Shown here piece by piece: positions 13,371 to 25,691 of a stretch of 64,000 bases of DNA. The position numbers and the translations under genes are program-made. Numbering within the stretch: the stretch's first letter is position 1; each line of letters starts with the position of its first letter. This DNA is from Eurosta solidaginis (Eukaryota > Arthropoda > Insecta > Diptera > Tephritidae): assembly GCF_040869045.1 (NCBI RefSeq), contig NC_090324.1:195484028-195548027 (forward strand). The letters run 5' to 3'. The notes under the pieces were generated by a model. It did not search any database, was not told the origin of the DNA, and saw only the letters and a list, made by a program, of their open reading frames with translations.

Positions 13371-16300
13371 CTTTAATTTTAACTTTAACTTTATCTTTAT
13401 CTTTAACTTTAATTTTAACTTTAACTATAACTTTAACTTTAACTTTAACTTTAACTTTAACTTCAACTTCAACTTCAACTTTAACTTTAATTTTAAATTT
13501 AACTTTATCTTTAACTTTAACTTTAACTTTAAATTTAACTTTAACTTTAACTTTAACTTTAACTTTAACTTTAACTTTAACTTTAACTTTAACTTTAACT
13601 TTAACTTTAACTTTAACTTTAACTTTAACTTTAACTTTAACTTTAACTTTAACTTCAACTTCAACTTCAACTTTAACTTTAATTTTAACTTTAACTTTAT
13701 CTTTATCTTTATCTTTAACTTTAACTTTAACTTTAATTTTAACTTTAACTTTAACTTTAATTTTAAATTTAACTTTGACTTTAACTTTAGCTTTAACTTT
13801 AATTTTCCCTTTAACTTTAACTTTAACTTTATCTTTCCCTTTAACTTTAACTTTAACTTTAAATTTAACTTTAACTTTAACTTTAACTTTAACTTTAACT
13901 TTAACTTTAACTTTAACTTTAACTTTAACTTTAACTTTAACTTTAACTTTAACTTTAACTTTAACTTTAACTTTAACTTTAACTTTAACTTTAACTTTAA
14001 CTTTAACTTTAACTTTAACTTTAACTTTAACTTTAACTTTAACTTTAACTTTAACTTTAACTTTAACTTTAACTTTAACTATAACTTTAACTTTAACTTT
14101 AACTTTAACTTTAACTTTAACTTCAACTTCAACTTCAACTTTAACTTTAATTTTAACTTTAACTTTATCTTTATCTTTAACTTTAACTTTAACTTTAACT
14201 TTAATTTTAACTTTAACTTTAACTTTAATTTTAAATTTAACTTTGACTTTAACTTTAGCTTTAACTTTAACTTTAACTTTAACTTTAACTTTAACCTTAA
14301 ATTTAACTTTAACTTTAACTTTAACTTTAACTTTAACTTTAACTTTAACTTTAACGTTAACTTTAACTTTAACTTTAAATTTAACTTTAACTTTAACCTT
14401 AAATTTAACTTTAACCTTAACTTTAACTTTGACTTTAACTTTAACTTTAACTTTAACTTTAACTTTAACTTTAACTTTAACTTTAACTTTAACTTTAACT
14501 TTAACCTTAACTTTAACTTTAACTTTAACTTTAAATTTAATTTTAACTTTAACTTTAAACTTAAATATAACTTTAACTTTAATTTTAACTTTAACTTTAA
14601 CTTTAACCTTAACTTTAAATTTTAACTTTAACTTTAACTTTAACTTTAACTTTAACTTTAACTTTAACTTTAACTTTAACTTTAACTTTAACTTTAACTT
14701 TAACTTTAACTTTAACTTTAACTTTAACTTTAACTTTAACTTTAACTTTAACTTTAACTTTAACTTTAACGTTAACTTTAACTTTAACTTTAAATTTAAC
14801 TTTAACTTTAACCTTAAATTTAACTTTAACCTTAACTTTAACTTTGACTTTAACTTTAACTTTCATTTTAACTTTAACTTTATTTTTAATTTTAACTTTA
14901 ACTTTAGCTTTAACTTTAACTTTAACTTTAACTTTAATTTTCCCTTTAACTTTAACTTTACCTTTACCTTTAACTTTAACTTTGACTTTAACTTTAACTT
15001 TAACTTTAACTTTAACTTTAACTATAACTTTAACTTTTACTTTAACTTTAACTTTAACTTTAACTTTCATTTTCCCTTTAACTTTAACTTTAACTTTACC
15101 TTTACCTTTAACTTTAACTTTAACTTTAACTTTAACTTTAACTTTATCTTTCCCATTAACTTTAACTTTAACTTTAAATTTAACTTTAACTTTAACTTTA
15201 ACTTTAACTTTAACTTTAACTTTAACTTTAACTTTAACTTTAACTTTAACTTTAACTTTAACTTTAACTTTAACTTTAACTTTAACTTTAACTTTAACTT
15301 TAACTTTAACTTTAACTTTAACTTTAACTATAACTTTAACTTTAACTTTAACTTTAACTTTAACTTTAATTTTCCCTTTAACTTTAACTTTAACTTTACC
15401 TTTACCTTTAACTTTAACTTTCCCTTTAACTTTAACTTTATCTTTCCCTTTAACTTTAACTTTAACTTTAACTTTAATTTTCCCTTTAACTTTAACTTTA
15501 ACTTTACCTTTACCTTTAACTTTAACTTTGACTTTAACTTTAACTTTAACTTTAACTTTAATTTTAACTTTAACTTTAACTATAACTTTAACTTTAACTT
15601 TAACTTTAACTTTAACTTTAACTTTAACTATAACTTTAACTTTAACTTTAACTTTAACTTTAACTTTAACTTTAATTTTCCCTTTAACTTTAACTTTAAC
15701 TTTACCTTTACCTTTAACTTTAACTTTCCCTTTAACTTTAACTTTATCTTTCCCTTTAACTTTAACTTTAACTTTAGCTTTAACTTTAACTTTAACTTTA
15801 AATTTAACTTTAACTTTAACTTTAACTTTAAATTTATCTTTAACTTTAACTTTAACTTCAACTTTAACTTTAACTTTAACTTTAACTATAACTTTAACTT
15901 TAACTTTAATTTTAACTTTAACTTTAATTTTAACTTTAACTTTAACTTTAACTTTAACTTTAACTTTAATTTTAACTTTAACTTTAACTTTAACTTTAAC
16001 TTTAACTTTAACTTTAACTTTAACTTTAACTTTAACTTTAACTTTAACTCTAACTTTAACCTTAATTTTAACTTTAACTTTAACTTTAACTTTAACTTTA
16101 ACTTTAACTTTAACTTTAACTTTAACTTTAACTTTAACTTTAACTTTAACTTTAACTTTAACCTTAACTTTAACCTTAACTTTAACTTTAACTTTAAATT
16201 TAACTTTAACTTTAACTTTAAACTTAAATATAACTTTAACTTTAATTTTAACTTTAACTTTAATTTTAACTTTAACTTTAACCTTAACTTTAAATTTTAA
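13371..16300 (+). repeat. satellite with long plain runs and marker blocks
   Basis: This stretch contains a mostly plain TTTAAC run near 13860-14080, GTTAAC variants near 14354 and 14770, and two AAACTTAAATATAAC marker blocks (14557 and 16220). Both marker blocks end in a one-base register shift. From 15060 to 15850 it holds TTTCCC, TTTACC and TTTATC variants in the order also seen near 22.4, 41.2, 46.3 and 52.8-55.7 kb. No gene is seen. Confidence 0.8.
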
Positions 16301-19300
16301 CTTTAACTTTAACTTTAACTTTAACTTTAACTTTAACTTTAACTTTAACTTTAACTTTAACTTTAACTTTAACTTTAACTTTAACTTTAACTTTAACTTT
16401 AACTTTAACTTTATCTTTAACTTTAACTTTAACTTTAACTTTAACTTTAACTTTAACTTTAACTTTAACTTTAACTTTAACTTTAACCTTAACTTTAACT
16501 TTAACTTTAACTTTATCTTTAACTTTAGCTTTAACTTTAACTTTAACTTTAAATTTAACTTTAACTTTAAATTTAACTTTAACTCTACTTTAACTTTAAC
16601 TTTAAATTTAACTTTAACTTTAACTTTAACTTTAACTATAACTTTAACTTTAACTTTAACTTTAACTTTAACTTTAAATTTATCTTTAACTTTAACTTTA
16701 ACTTCAACTTCAACTTCAACTTCAACTTTAACTTTAACTTTAACTATAACTTTAACTTTAATTTTAACTTTAACTTTAACTTTAACTTTAACTTTAGCTT
16801 TAACTTTAACTTTAACTTTAACTTTAAATTTAACTTTAACTTTAAATTTAACTTCATCTTCAACTTTAACTTTAACTTTAAATTTAACTTTAACTTTAAC
16901 TTTAACTTTAACTTTAACTTTAAATTTAACTTTAACTTTAACTTTAACTTTAACTTTAACTTTAACTTTAGCTTTAACTTTAACTTTAACTTTAAATTTA
17001 ACTTTAACTTTAAATTTAACTTTAACTTCTACTTTAACTTTAACTTTAGCTTTAACTTTAACTTTAACTTTAAATTTAACTTTAACTTTAAATTTAACTT
17101 TAACTTCTACTTTAACTTTAACTTTAACTTTAACTTTAACTTTAACTTTAACTTTAACTTTAACTTTAACTTTAACTTTAACTTTAACTTTAACTATAAC
17201 TTTAACTTTAACTTTAACTTTAAATTTATCTTTAACTTTAACTTTAACTTTAACTTCAACTTCAACTTCAACTTCAACTTTAACTTTAACTTTAACTTTA
17301 ACTATAACTATAACTTTAACTTTAACTTTAACTTTAATTTTAACTTTAACTTTAACTTTAACTTTAACTTTAACTTTAACTTTAACTTTAACTTCAACTT
17401 CAACTTTAACTTTAACTTTAAATTTATCTTTAACTTTAACTTTAACTTCAACTTCAACTTTAACTTTAACTTTAACTTTAACTTTAACTTTAACTTTAAC
17501 TTTAACTTTAACTTTAATTTTAACTTTAACTTTAACTTTAACTTTAATTTTAACTTTAACTTTAACTTTAACTTTAACTTTAACTTTAACTTTAACTTTA
17601 ACTTTAACTTCAACTTCAACTTTAACTTTAACTTTAACTTTAAATTTATCTTTAACTTTAACTTTAACTTCAACTTCAACTTTAACTTTAACTTTAACTT
17701 TAACTTTAACTTTAACTATAACTTTAACTTTAACTTTCCCTTTAACTTTTACTTTAACTTTAAATTTATCTTTAACTTTAACTTTAACTTCAACTTCAAC
17801 TTTAACTTTAACTTTACCTTTAACTTTAACTTTAACTTTAACTTTAACTTTAACTTTAACTTTAACTTTAACTTTAACTTTAATTTTAACTTTAAATTTA
17901 TCTTTAACTTTAACTTTAACTTCAACTTCAACTTCAACTTTAACTTTAACTTTAACTTTAACTTTAACTTTAACTTTAACTATAACTTTAACTTTAACTT
18001 TAACTTTAACTTCAACTTTAAATTTATCGTTAACTTTAACTTCAACTTTAACTTTAACTTTAACTATAACTTTAACTTTAACTTTAATTTTAACTTTAAC
18101 TTTAGCTTTAACTCAACTTTAACTTTAACTTTAACTTTAACTTTAACTTTAATTTTAACTTTAACTTTAACTTTAGCTTTAACTTCAACTTTAACTTTAA
18201 CTTTAACTTTAACTTTCCCTTTAACTTTAACTTTAACTTTAACTTTAACTTTAACTTTAACTTTAACTTTAACTATAACTTTAACTTTAACTTTAACTTT
18301 AATTTTAACTTTAACTTTAATTTTAACTTTAACTTTAACTTCAGCTTTAACTTCAACTTTAACTTTAACTTTAGCTTTAACTTTAACTTTAACTTTAACT
18401 TTAACTATAACTTTAACTTTAACTTTAATTTTAACTTTAACTTTAATTTTAACTTTAACTTTAACTTCAGCTTTAACTTTAACTTCAACTTTAACTTTAA
18501 CTTTAACTTTAACTTTCCCTTTAACTTTAACTTTAACTTTAACTATAACTTTAACTTTAATTTTAACTTTAACTTTAACTTTAACTTTAACTTTAACTTT
18601 AGCTTCAACTTTAACTTTAACTTTAACTATAACTTTAACTTTAACTTTAATTTTAACTTTAACTTTAACTTTAACTTTAACTTTAACTTTAACTATAACT
18701 TTAACTTTAATTTTAACTTTAACTTTAACTTTAACTTCAACTTTAACTTTAAATTTATCTTTAACTTTAACTTTAACTTCAACTTCAACTTCAACTTTAA
18801 CTTTAACTTTAATTTTAACTTTAACTTTAACTTTAACTTTAACTTTAACTGTAACTTTAACTTTAACTTTAACTTTAACTTTAACTATAACTTTAACTTT
18901 AACTTTAATTTTAACTTTAACTTTAGCTTTAACTTCAACTTTAACTTTATCTTTCCCTTTAACTTTAACTTTAACTTTAACTTTAACTTTAACTTTAACT
19001 TTAACTTTAACTATAACTTTAACTTTAACTTTAATTTTAACTTTAACTTTAACTTTAACTTTAACTTTAACTTTAACTTTAACTTTAACTTTAACTATAA
19101 CTTTAACTTTAACTTTAATTTTAACTTTAACTTTAACTTAACCTTTAACTTTAAATTTATCTTTAACTTTAACTTTAACTTCAACTTCAACTTCAACTTT
19201 AACTTTAACTTTAATTTTAACTTTAACTTTAACTTTAACTTTAACTTTAACTTTAGCTTTAACTTCAACTTTAACTTTAACCTTAACTTTAACTTTAACT

Positions 19301-22300
19301 TTCCCTTTAACTTTAACTTTAACTTTAACTTTAACTATAACTTTAACTTTAATTTTAACTTTAACTTTAGCTTTAACTTCAACTTTAACTTTAACTTTCC
19401 CTTTAACTTTAACTTTAACTTTAACTTTAACTTTAACTTTAACTTTAACTTTAACTATAACTTTAACTTTAACTTTAATTTTAACTTTAACTTTAACTTT
19501 AACTTTAACTTTAACTTTAACTTTAACTATAACTTTAACTTTAACTTTAATTTTAACTTTAACTTTAACTTTAACTTTAAATTTATCTTTAACTTTAACT
19601 TTAACTTCAACTTCAACTTCAGCTTTAACTTTAACTTTAACTTTAATTTTAACTTTAACTTTAACTTTAGCTTTAACTTCAACTTTAACTTTAACTTTAA
19701 CTTTAACTTTCCCTTTAACTTTAATTTTAACTTTAACTTTAACTTTAACTTTAACTATAACTTTAACTTTAACTTTAACTTTAATTTTAACTTTAACTTT
19801 AACTTCAGCTTTAACTTCAACTTTAACTTTAACTTTAACTTTCCCTTTAACTTTAACTTTAACTTTAACTATAACTTTAACTTTAACTTTAATTTTAACT
19901 TTAACTTTAACTTTAACTTTAACTTTAACTTTAGCTTCAACTTTAACTTTAACTTTAACTTTAACTATAACTTTAACTTTAACTTTAATTTTAACTTTAA
20001 CTTTAACTTCAACTTTAACTTTAAATTTATCTTTAACTTTAACTTTAACTTCAACTTCAACTTCAACTTTAACTTTAATTTTAACTTTAACTTTAACTTT
20101 AGCTTTAACTTCAACTTTAACTTTAACTTTAACTTTCCCTTTAACTTTAACTTTAACTTTAACTTTAGCTTCAACTTTAACTTTAACTTCAACTTTAACT
20201 TTAATTTTAACTTTAACTTTAACTTTAACTTTAACTTTAACTTTAGCTTCAACTTTAACTTTAACTTTAACTTTAACTTTAACTTTAACTTTAACTTTAA
20301 CTATAACTTTAACTTTAACTTTAATTTTAACTTTAACTTTAACTTTAACTTTAACTTTAACTTTAGCTTCAACTTTAATTTTAACTTTAACTTTAACTAT
20401 AACTTTAACTTTAACTTTAATTTTAACTTTAACTTTAACTTCAACTTTAACTTTAACTATAACTTTAACTTTAACTTTAACTTTAATTTTAACTTTAACT
20501 TTAACTTTAACTTTAACTTTAACTTTAACTATAACTTTAACTTTAACTTTAATTTTAACTTTAACTTTAGCTTTAACTTCAACTTTAACTTTAACTTTCC
20601 CTTTAACTTTAACTTTAACTTTAACTTTAACTTTAACTTTAACTTTAACTTTAACTTTAACTTTAACTTTAACTTTAACTTTAACTTTAACTTTAACTTT
20701 AACTTCAACTATAACTTAAACTTTAACTTTAACTTTAATTTTAACTTTAACTTTAACTTTAACTTTAACTTTAACTTTAACTTTAACTTTAATTTTAACT
20801 TTAACTTTAACTTCAACTTTAACTTTAAATTTATCTTTAACTTTAACTTCAACTTCAACTTCAACTTTAACTTTAACTTTAACTTTAATTTTAACTTTAA
20901 CTTTAACTTTAGCTTTAACTTCAACTTTAACTTTAACTTTAACTTTCCCTTTAACTTTAACTTTAACTTTAACTTTAACTTTAACTTTAACTTTAACTTT
21001 AACTTTAACTTTAACTTTAACTTTAACTTTAACTTTAACTTTAACTTTAACTTTAACTTTAACTTTAACTTTAACTATAACTTTAACTTTAACTTTAACT
21101 TTAATTTTAACTTTAACTTTAACTTCAGCTTTAACTTCAACTTTAACTTTAACTTTAACTTTAACTTTAACTTTCCCTTTAACTTTAACTTTAACTTTAA
21201 CTATAACTTTAACTTTTAACTTTAATTTTAACTTTAACTTTAACTTTAACTTTAGCTTCAACTTTAACTTTATTTTTAACTTTAACTTTAACTTTCCCTT
21301 TAACTTTAACTTTAACTTTAACTTTAACTATAACTTTAACTTTAATTTTAATTTTAACTTTAATTTTAACTTTAACTTTAACTTTAACTTTAACTTTAAC
21401 TTTAACTTTAACTTTAACTTTAATTTTAACTTTAACTTTAACTTTAACTTTAACTTTAATTTTAACTTTAACTTTAACTTTAACTTTAACTTTAACTTTA
21501 ACTATAACTTTAACTTTAACTTTAACTTTAATTTTAACTTTAACTTTAACTTTAACTTTAACTTTAACTTTAACTTTAACTTTAACTTTAACTTTAACTT
21601 TAACTTTAACTATAATTTTAACTTCAACTTTAACTTTAACTTTAATTTTAACTTTAGCTTTAACTTTAATTTTAACTTTAACTTTAACTTTAGCTTTAAC
21701 TTCAACTTTAACTTTAACTTTCCCTTTAACTTTAACTTTAACTTTAACTTTAACTTTAACTTTAACTATAACTTTAACTTTAACTTTAATTTTAACTTTA
21801 ACTTTAACTTTAACTTTAGCTTCAACTTTAACTTTATTTTTAACTTTAACTTTAACTTTAACTTTCCCTTTAACTTTAACTTTAACTTTAACTTTAACTT
21901 TAACTTTAACTTTAACTTTAACTATAACTTTAACTTTAACTTTAATTTTAACTTTAACTTTAACTTTAACTTTAACTTTAACTTTAACTTTAAATTTAAC
22001 TTTAACTTCAACTTCAACTTTAACTTTAACTTTAAATTTATCTTTAACTTTAACTTCAACTTCAACTTTAACTTTAACTTTAACTTTAACTTTAACTTTA
22101 ACTTTAACTTTAACTTTAACTTTAACTATAACTTTAACTTTAACTTTAACTTTAACTTTAATTTTAACTTTAACTTTAACTTTAACTTTAACTTTAATTT
22201 TAACTTTAACTTTAACTTTAACTTTAACTTTAACTTTAACTTTAACTTTAACTTTAACTTTAACTATAACTTTAACTTTAACTTTAACTTTAATTTTAAC

Positions 22301-22900
22301 TTTAACTTTAACTTTAATTTTAACTTCAACTTTAACTTTAACTTTAATTTTAACTTTAACTTTAACTTTAACTTTAACTATAACTTTAACTTTAACTTTA
22401 ACTTTAATTTTAACTTTAACTTTAACTTTAACTTTCCCTTTAACTTTAACTTTATCTTTCCCTTTAACTTTACCTTTAACTTTAACTTTAGCTTTAACTT
22501 TAACTTTAACTTTAAATTTAACTTTAACTTTAACTTTAACTTTAAATTTATCTTTAACTTTAACTTTAACTTCAACTTTAACTTTAACTTTAACTATAAC
22601 TTTAACTTTAACTTTAACTTTAACTTTAACTTTAACTTTAACTTTAACTTTAACTTTAACTTTAACTATAACTTTAACTTTAACTTTAACTTTAATTTTA
22701 ACTTTAACTTTAACTTTAACTTTCCCTTTAACTTTAACTTTATCTTTCCCTTTAACTTTACCTTTAACTTTAACTTTAGCTTTAACTTTAACTTTAACTT
22801 TAACTTTAAATTTAACTTTAACTTTAACTTTAACTTTAAATTTATCTTTAACTTTAACTTTAACTTCAACTTTAACTTTAACTTTAACTATAACTTTAAC
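16301..22900 (+). repeat. long higher-order satellite block, paralogous to 56.3-64 kb
   Basis: The order of rare variants here is repeated about 40-42 kb to the right. TTTCCC followed by TTTTAC is near 17732 and 58338. A TTTATCGTTAAC combination is near 18022 and 58580. A TGTAAC variant is near 18848 and 59658. The register-breaking TTAACTTAACCTTTAAC is near 19133 and 60030. TATAATTTTAACTTCAAC is near 21610 and 63605. TTTATTTTTAAC after TTTAGC TTCAAC is near 21830 and 63835. No gene is seen. Confidence 0.8.
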
Positions 22901-24503
22901 TTTAACTTTAACTTTAACTTTAACTTTAACTTTAACTTTAACTTTAACTTTAACTTTAACTTTAACTTTAACTTTAACTTTAACTTTAACTTTAACTTTA
23001 ACTTTAACTTCAACTTCAACTTTAACTTTAACTTTAAATTTATCTTTAACTTTAACTTCAACTTCAACTTCAACTTTAACTTTAATTTTAACTTTAACTT
23101 TATCTTTATCTTTAACTTTAACTTTAACTTTAACTTTAACTTTAACTTTAACTTTAATTTTAACTTTAACTTTAACTTTAACTTTAATTTTAAATTTAAC
23201 TTTGACTTTAACTTTAGCTTTAACTTTAACTTTAACTTTAACTTTAACTTTAACTTTAACTTTAACTTTAACTTTAACTTTAACTTTAACTTTAACCTTA
23301 AATTTAACTTTAACTTTAACTTTAACGTTAACTTTAACTTTAACTTTAAATTTAACTTTAACTTTAACCTTAAATTTAACTTTAACCTTAACTTTAACTT
23401 TGACTTTAACTTTAACTTTAACTTTAACTTTAACTTTAACTTTAACTTTAACTTTAACTTTAACTTTAACTTTAACTTTAACTTTAACTTTAACTTTAAC
23501 CTTAACTTTAACTTTAACTTTAACTTTAACTTTAACTTTAAATTTAACTTTAACTGTAACTTTAAACTTAAATATAACTTTAACTTTAATTTTAACTTTA
23601 ACTTTAACTTTAACCTTAACTTTAAATTTTAACTTTAACTTTAACTTTAACTTTAACTTTAACTTTAACTTTAACTTTAACTTTAACTTTAACTTTAACT
23701 TTAACTTTAACTTTAACTTTAACTTTAACTTTAACTTTAACTTCAACTTTAACTTTAACTTTAATTTTAACTTTAACTTTAACTTTAACTTTAACTTTAA
23801 CTATAACTTTAACTTTAACTTTAACTTTAACTTTAACTATAACTTTAACTTTAACTTTAATTTAACTTTAACTTTAGCTTTAACTTCAACTTTAACTTTA
23901 ACTTTCCCTTTAACTTTAACTTTAACTTTAACTTTAACCTTAACTTTAACTTTAACTTTAACTTTAACCTTAAATTTAACTTTAACTTTAACTTTAACTT
24001 TAACTTTAACTTTAACTTTAACTTTAACTTTAACGTTAACTTTAACTTTAACTTTAAATTTAACTTTAACTTTAACCTTAAATTTAACTTTAACTTTAAA
24101 TTTAACTTTAACTTCTACTTTAACTTTAACTTTAGCTTTAACTTTAACTTTAACTTTAAATTTAACTTTAACTTTAAATTTAACTTTAACTTCTACTTTA
24201 ACTTTAACTTTAACTTTAAATTTAAATTTAACTTTAACTTTAACTTTAACTATAACTTTAACTTTAACTTCAACTTCAACTTCAACTTTAACTTTAACTT
24301 TAACTTTAACTTTAACTTTAACTTTAACTTTAACTATAACTATAACTATAACTTTAACTTTAACTTTAACTTTAATTTTAACTTTAACTTTAACTTTAAC
24401 TTTAACTTTAACTTTAACTTTAACTTTAACTTTAACTTTAACTTCAACTTCAACTTTAACTTTAAATTTATCTTTAACTTTAACTTTAACTTCAACTTCA
24501 ACT
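22901..24503 (+). repeat. satellite flank upstream of LINE copy 1
   Basis: Contains the GTTAAC, CTTAAA and TTTGAC series (23326-23405), a marker block at 23564, a register break TTTAATTTAACTTTAAC near 23859 shared with 28452 and 30531, and two TTCTAC variants near 24112 and 24192. A triple TATAAC follows near 24335, and two TTCAAC pairs near 24440 and 24490. The second TTCAAC pair abuts the LINE. In copy 2 the LINE abuts the first such pair, and the intervening TTTAAATTTATC stretch is missing. Confidence 0.8.
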
Positions 24504-24507
24504 GTGG

Positions 24508-25458
24508 ATGGCTGAGCACGGTCTCCAGTTAGCAACAGCCAAAACGGAGATCGTCATCCTCACAAAGAGACGTATTCCCACTACCAGGAACATGATGGTT
24601 GGGGACCAGCCAATAGAAACACTCGCTTCAGCGAAATATCTGGGAGTGAGGTTAGACAGCAAACTCAACTTCTCGGGTCACATACGAGGGACCTGCGAAA
24701 GAGCTGCGCGCATAATAGCGCAGTTGAGTAGATTAATGGCAAACACAGGTGGCCCAAAACCATGCACAAGGAAGTTGCTTGCATCAGCCTCGGATTCTAT
24801 ACTCTTATATGGTGCAGAAATCTGGGCGGACGCAATGAAATACCGGAAGAACCGAGTCGCCCTCACCTCGGTCCAACGCAGAGGGGCGCTGCGAATATCT
24901 TCGGCTTACCGCACGGTCTCAGCTGAAGCTGTCCTGGTCGTTGCGGGAACCATACCGATATATCTTCTCGTTGAGGAAAGAAAAACAATATATGACAACG
25001 GATCGCAAGCAAGTAGAGCTGCTGTTGCCATGCAGGCGCGAGAAGAATCGATCCGACGTTGGCAAGATCAGTGGAGCAACAGCATCGTAGGAAAGTGGAC
25101 TAGGGAACTAATCCCTGAACTTGATCCATGGTTGAAGCGACCGCACGGAGAGGTAGACTTTTACCTGACCCAGTTTCTAACGGGACATGGTTACTTCCGC
25201 AAATACCTACACAGAATGGGTAAGGTTGATAGCCCGAGCTGTCTGTACTGTGGGGAAATAGACGATGTACGCCACACCTTCTTCGAATGCAGGCACTTCT
25301 CCCATCAGCGAAGGAGGGTAGAAGAGGTACTTGGCGACCTATCCCCGGGCAGTGTCATTAATAACATGACCTGTCGAAGAGACAGATGGGATACGGTCAG
25401 CACATATGTGAGGCATATACTTACCAGTAAACGAGAAGACGGATGCCTAGCCCATTAG
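24508..25458 (+). pseudogene. ORF2 C-terminal fragment of LINE copy 1
   Basis: An open frame of 316 codons matching residues 690-1005 of the full-length ORF2 protein. It begins at the internal Met of the RWMAEHG region, which falls four bases after the insertion junction, so the start is fortuitous. It retains the end of the reverse transcriptase (after the FADD motif), the thumb-like region and the C-terminal CX2CX7HX4C finger (Cys-Leu-Tyr-Cys to Phe-Glu-Cys). The endonuclease and the catalytic RT aspartates are missing, so it cannot encode an active enzyme. Residues that differ from the full-length copy include Ala for Thr in the S-K-Y-L-G block, Gly for Asp before HIRG, Gly for Arg before PKPC, and Arg for Ser in VQxRGALR. 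No promoter is evident upstream, only satellite. Confidence 0.9.
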
Positions 25459-25672
25459 CGTGAGAGTAGCCATAGAGCTCACGTAGCGCGCACCCGTACC
25501 CGAAGTAATGCTAAACGCGGTCCCAGGTACGGGGATTTGCGCGGGCCGTGGGAGGTTAGGTTTTAGTGGGTAGGCCTTCATGGCAGAAGGGAGTCCTACA
25601 CTCGGAGAGTCTCGCAGTGAGGCTTAAATATCCCGGTCAGTGCATAAAGCATTTCCTCCTTCCAGGAAACAC

Positions 25673-25691
25673 AAAAAAAAAAAAAAAAAAA
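25673..25691 (+). other. poly(A) tail of LINE copy 1
   Basis: Nineteen A residues end the truncated element and are followed by CCTTAAC of the satellite. This fixes the 3' end of the insertion at the TTTAA|C position of the hexamer, allowing for one or two A residues that could belong to either side. Confidence 0.95.

Larger units (their letters stand above)
1..24503 (+). repeat. (TTTAAC)n hexanucleotide satellite, array segment 1
   Basis: Continuous hexamer array reading TTTAAC on the + strand, with scattered single-substitution variants. G is almost absent from the + strand and appears only in variants such as TTTGAC, TTTAGC and GTTAAC. The first kilobase is fairly plain, with TTTATC, TTTAAT and TTTAAA variants. 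Later parts contain higher-order blocks listed separately. The array runs off the left edge of the window and ends on the right at a truncated LINE. No gene is seen in it. Four of the six reading frames stay open for long stretches because the hexamer encodes Phe-Asn, Leu-Thr, Val-Lys or Leu-Lys dipeptides; these are not genes. Confidence 0.97.
24504..25691 (+). mobile_element. 5'-truncated R1-like LINE, copy 1
   Basis: A GC-balanced insert that begins abruptly after TTCAAC TTCAAC T. It matches the full-length element from position 51526 to its poly(A) tail, so only the last 316 codons of ORF2, the 3' UTR and a 19-A tail (25673-25691) remain. By eye it differs from the full-length copy by about ten substitutions over roughly 1.17 kb and has no indels in the coding part. 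Its breakpoint is identical to that of copy 2 at 33933, and the satellite downstream of both copies has the same variant order. I see no convincing target-site duplication. The left and right flanks belong to different satellite block types, so the locus has probably been rearranged or was formed with a target deletion. Confidence 0.95.

Noticed and set aside
336..23746. Very long open frames (up to about 2400 codons) inside the satellite, both strands
   Set aside because: They encode only Leu-Thr, Phe-Asn, Val-Lys or Leu-Lys dipeptides. TTTAAC read in two + frames and two - frames lacks stops by arithmetic. Single-substitution variants rarely create stops, so openness carries no coding signal.
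1..24503. CRISPR array
   Set aside because: There are no unique spacers between repeats; the units are contiguous 6-bp repeats and the mobile elements are eukaryotic LINEs.
24678..24866. Antisense 62-codon frame conserved in all three LINE copies (24678, 34107, 51700)
   Set aside because: Its conservation follows from the conserved ORF2 on the other strand; no start context or domain supports it.
24508..25458. Independent functional gene in the truncated LINE copy
   Set aside because: It is the C-terminal third of ORF2 with a fortuitous Met, lacking the catalytic RT and endonuclease residues, and has only satellite upstream.
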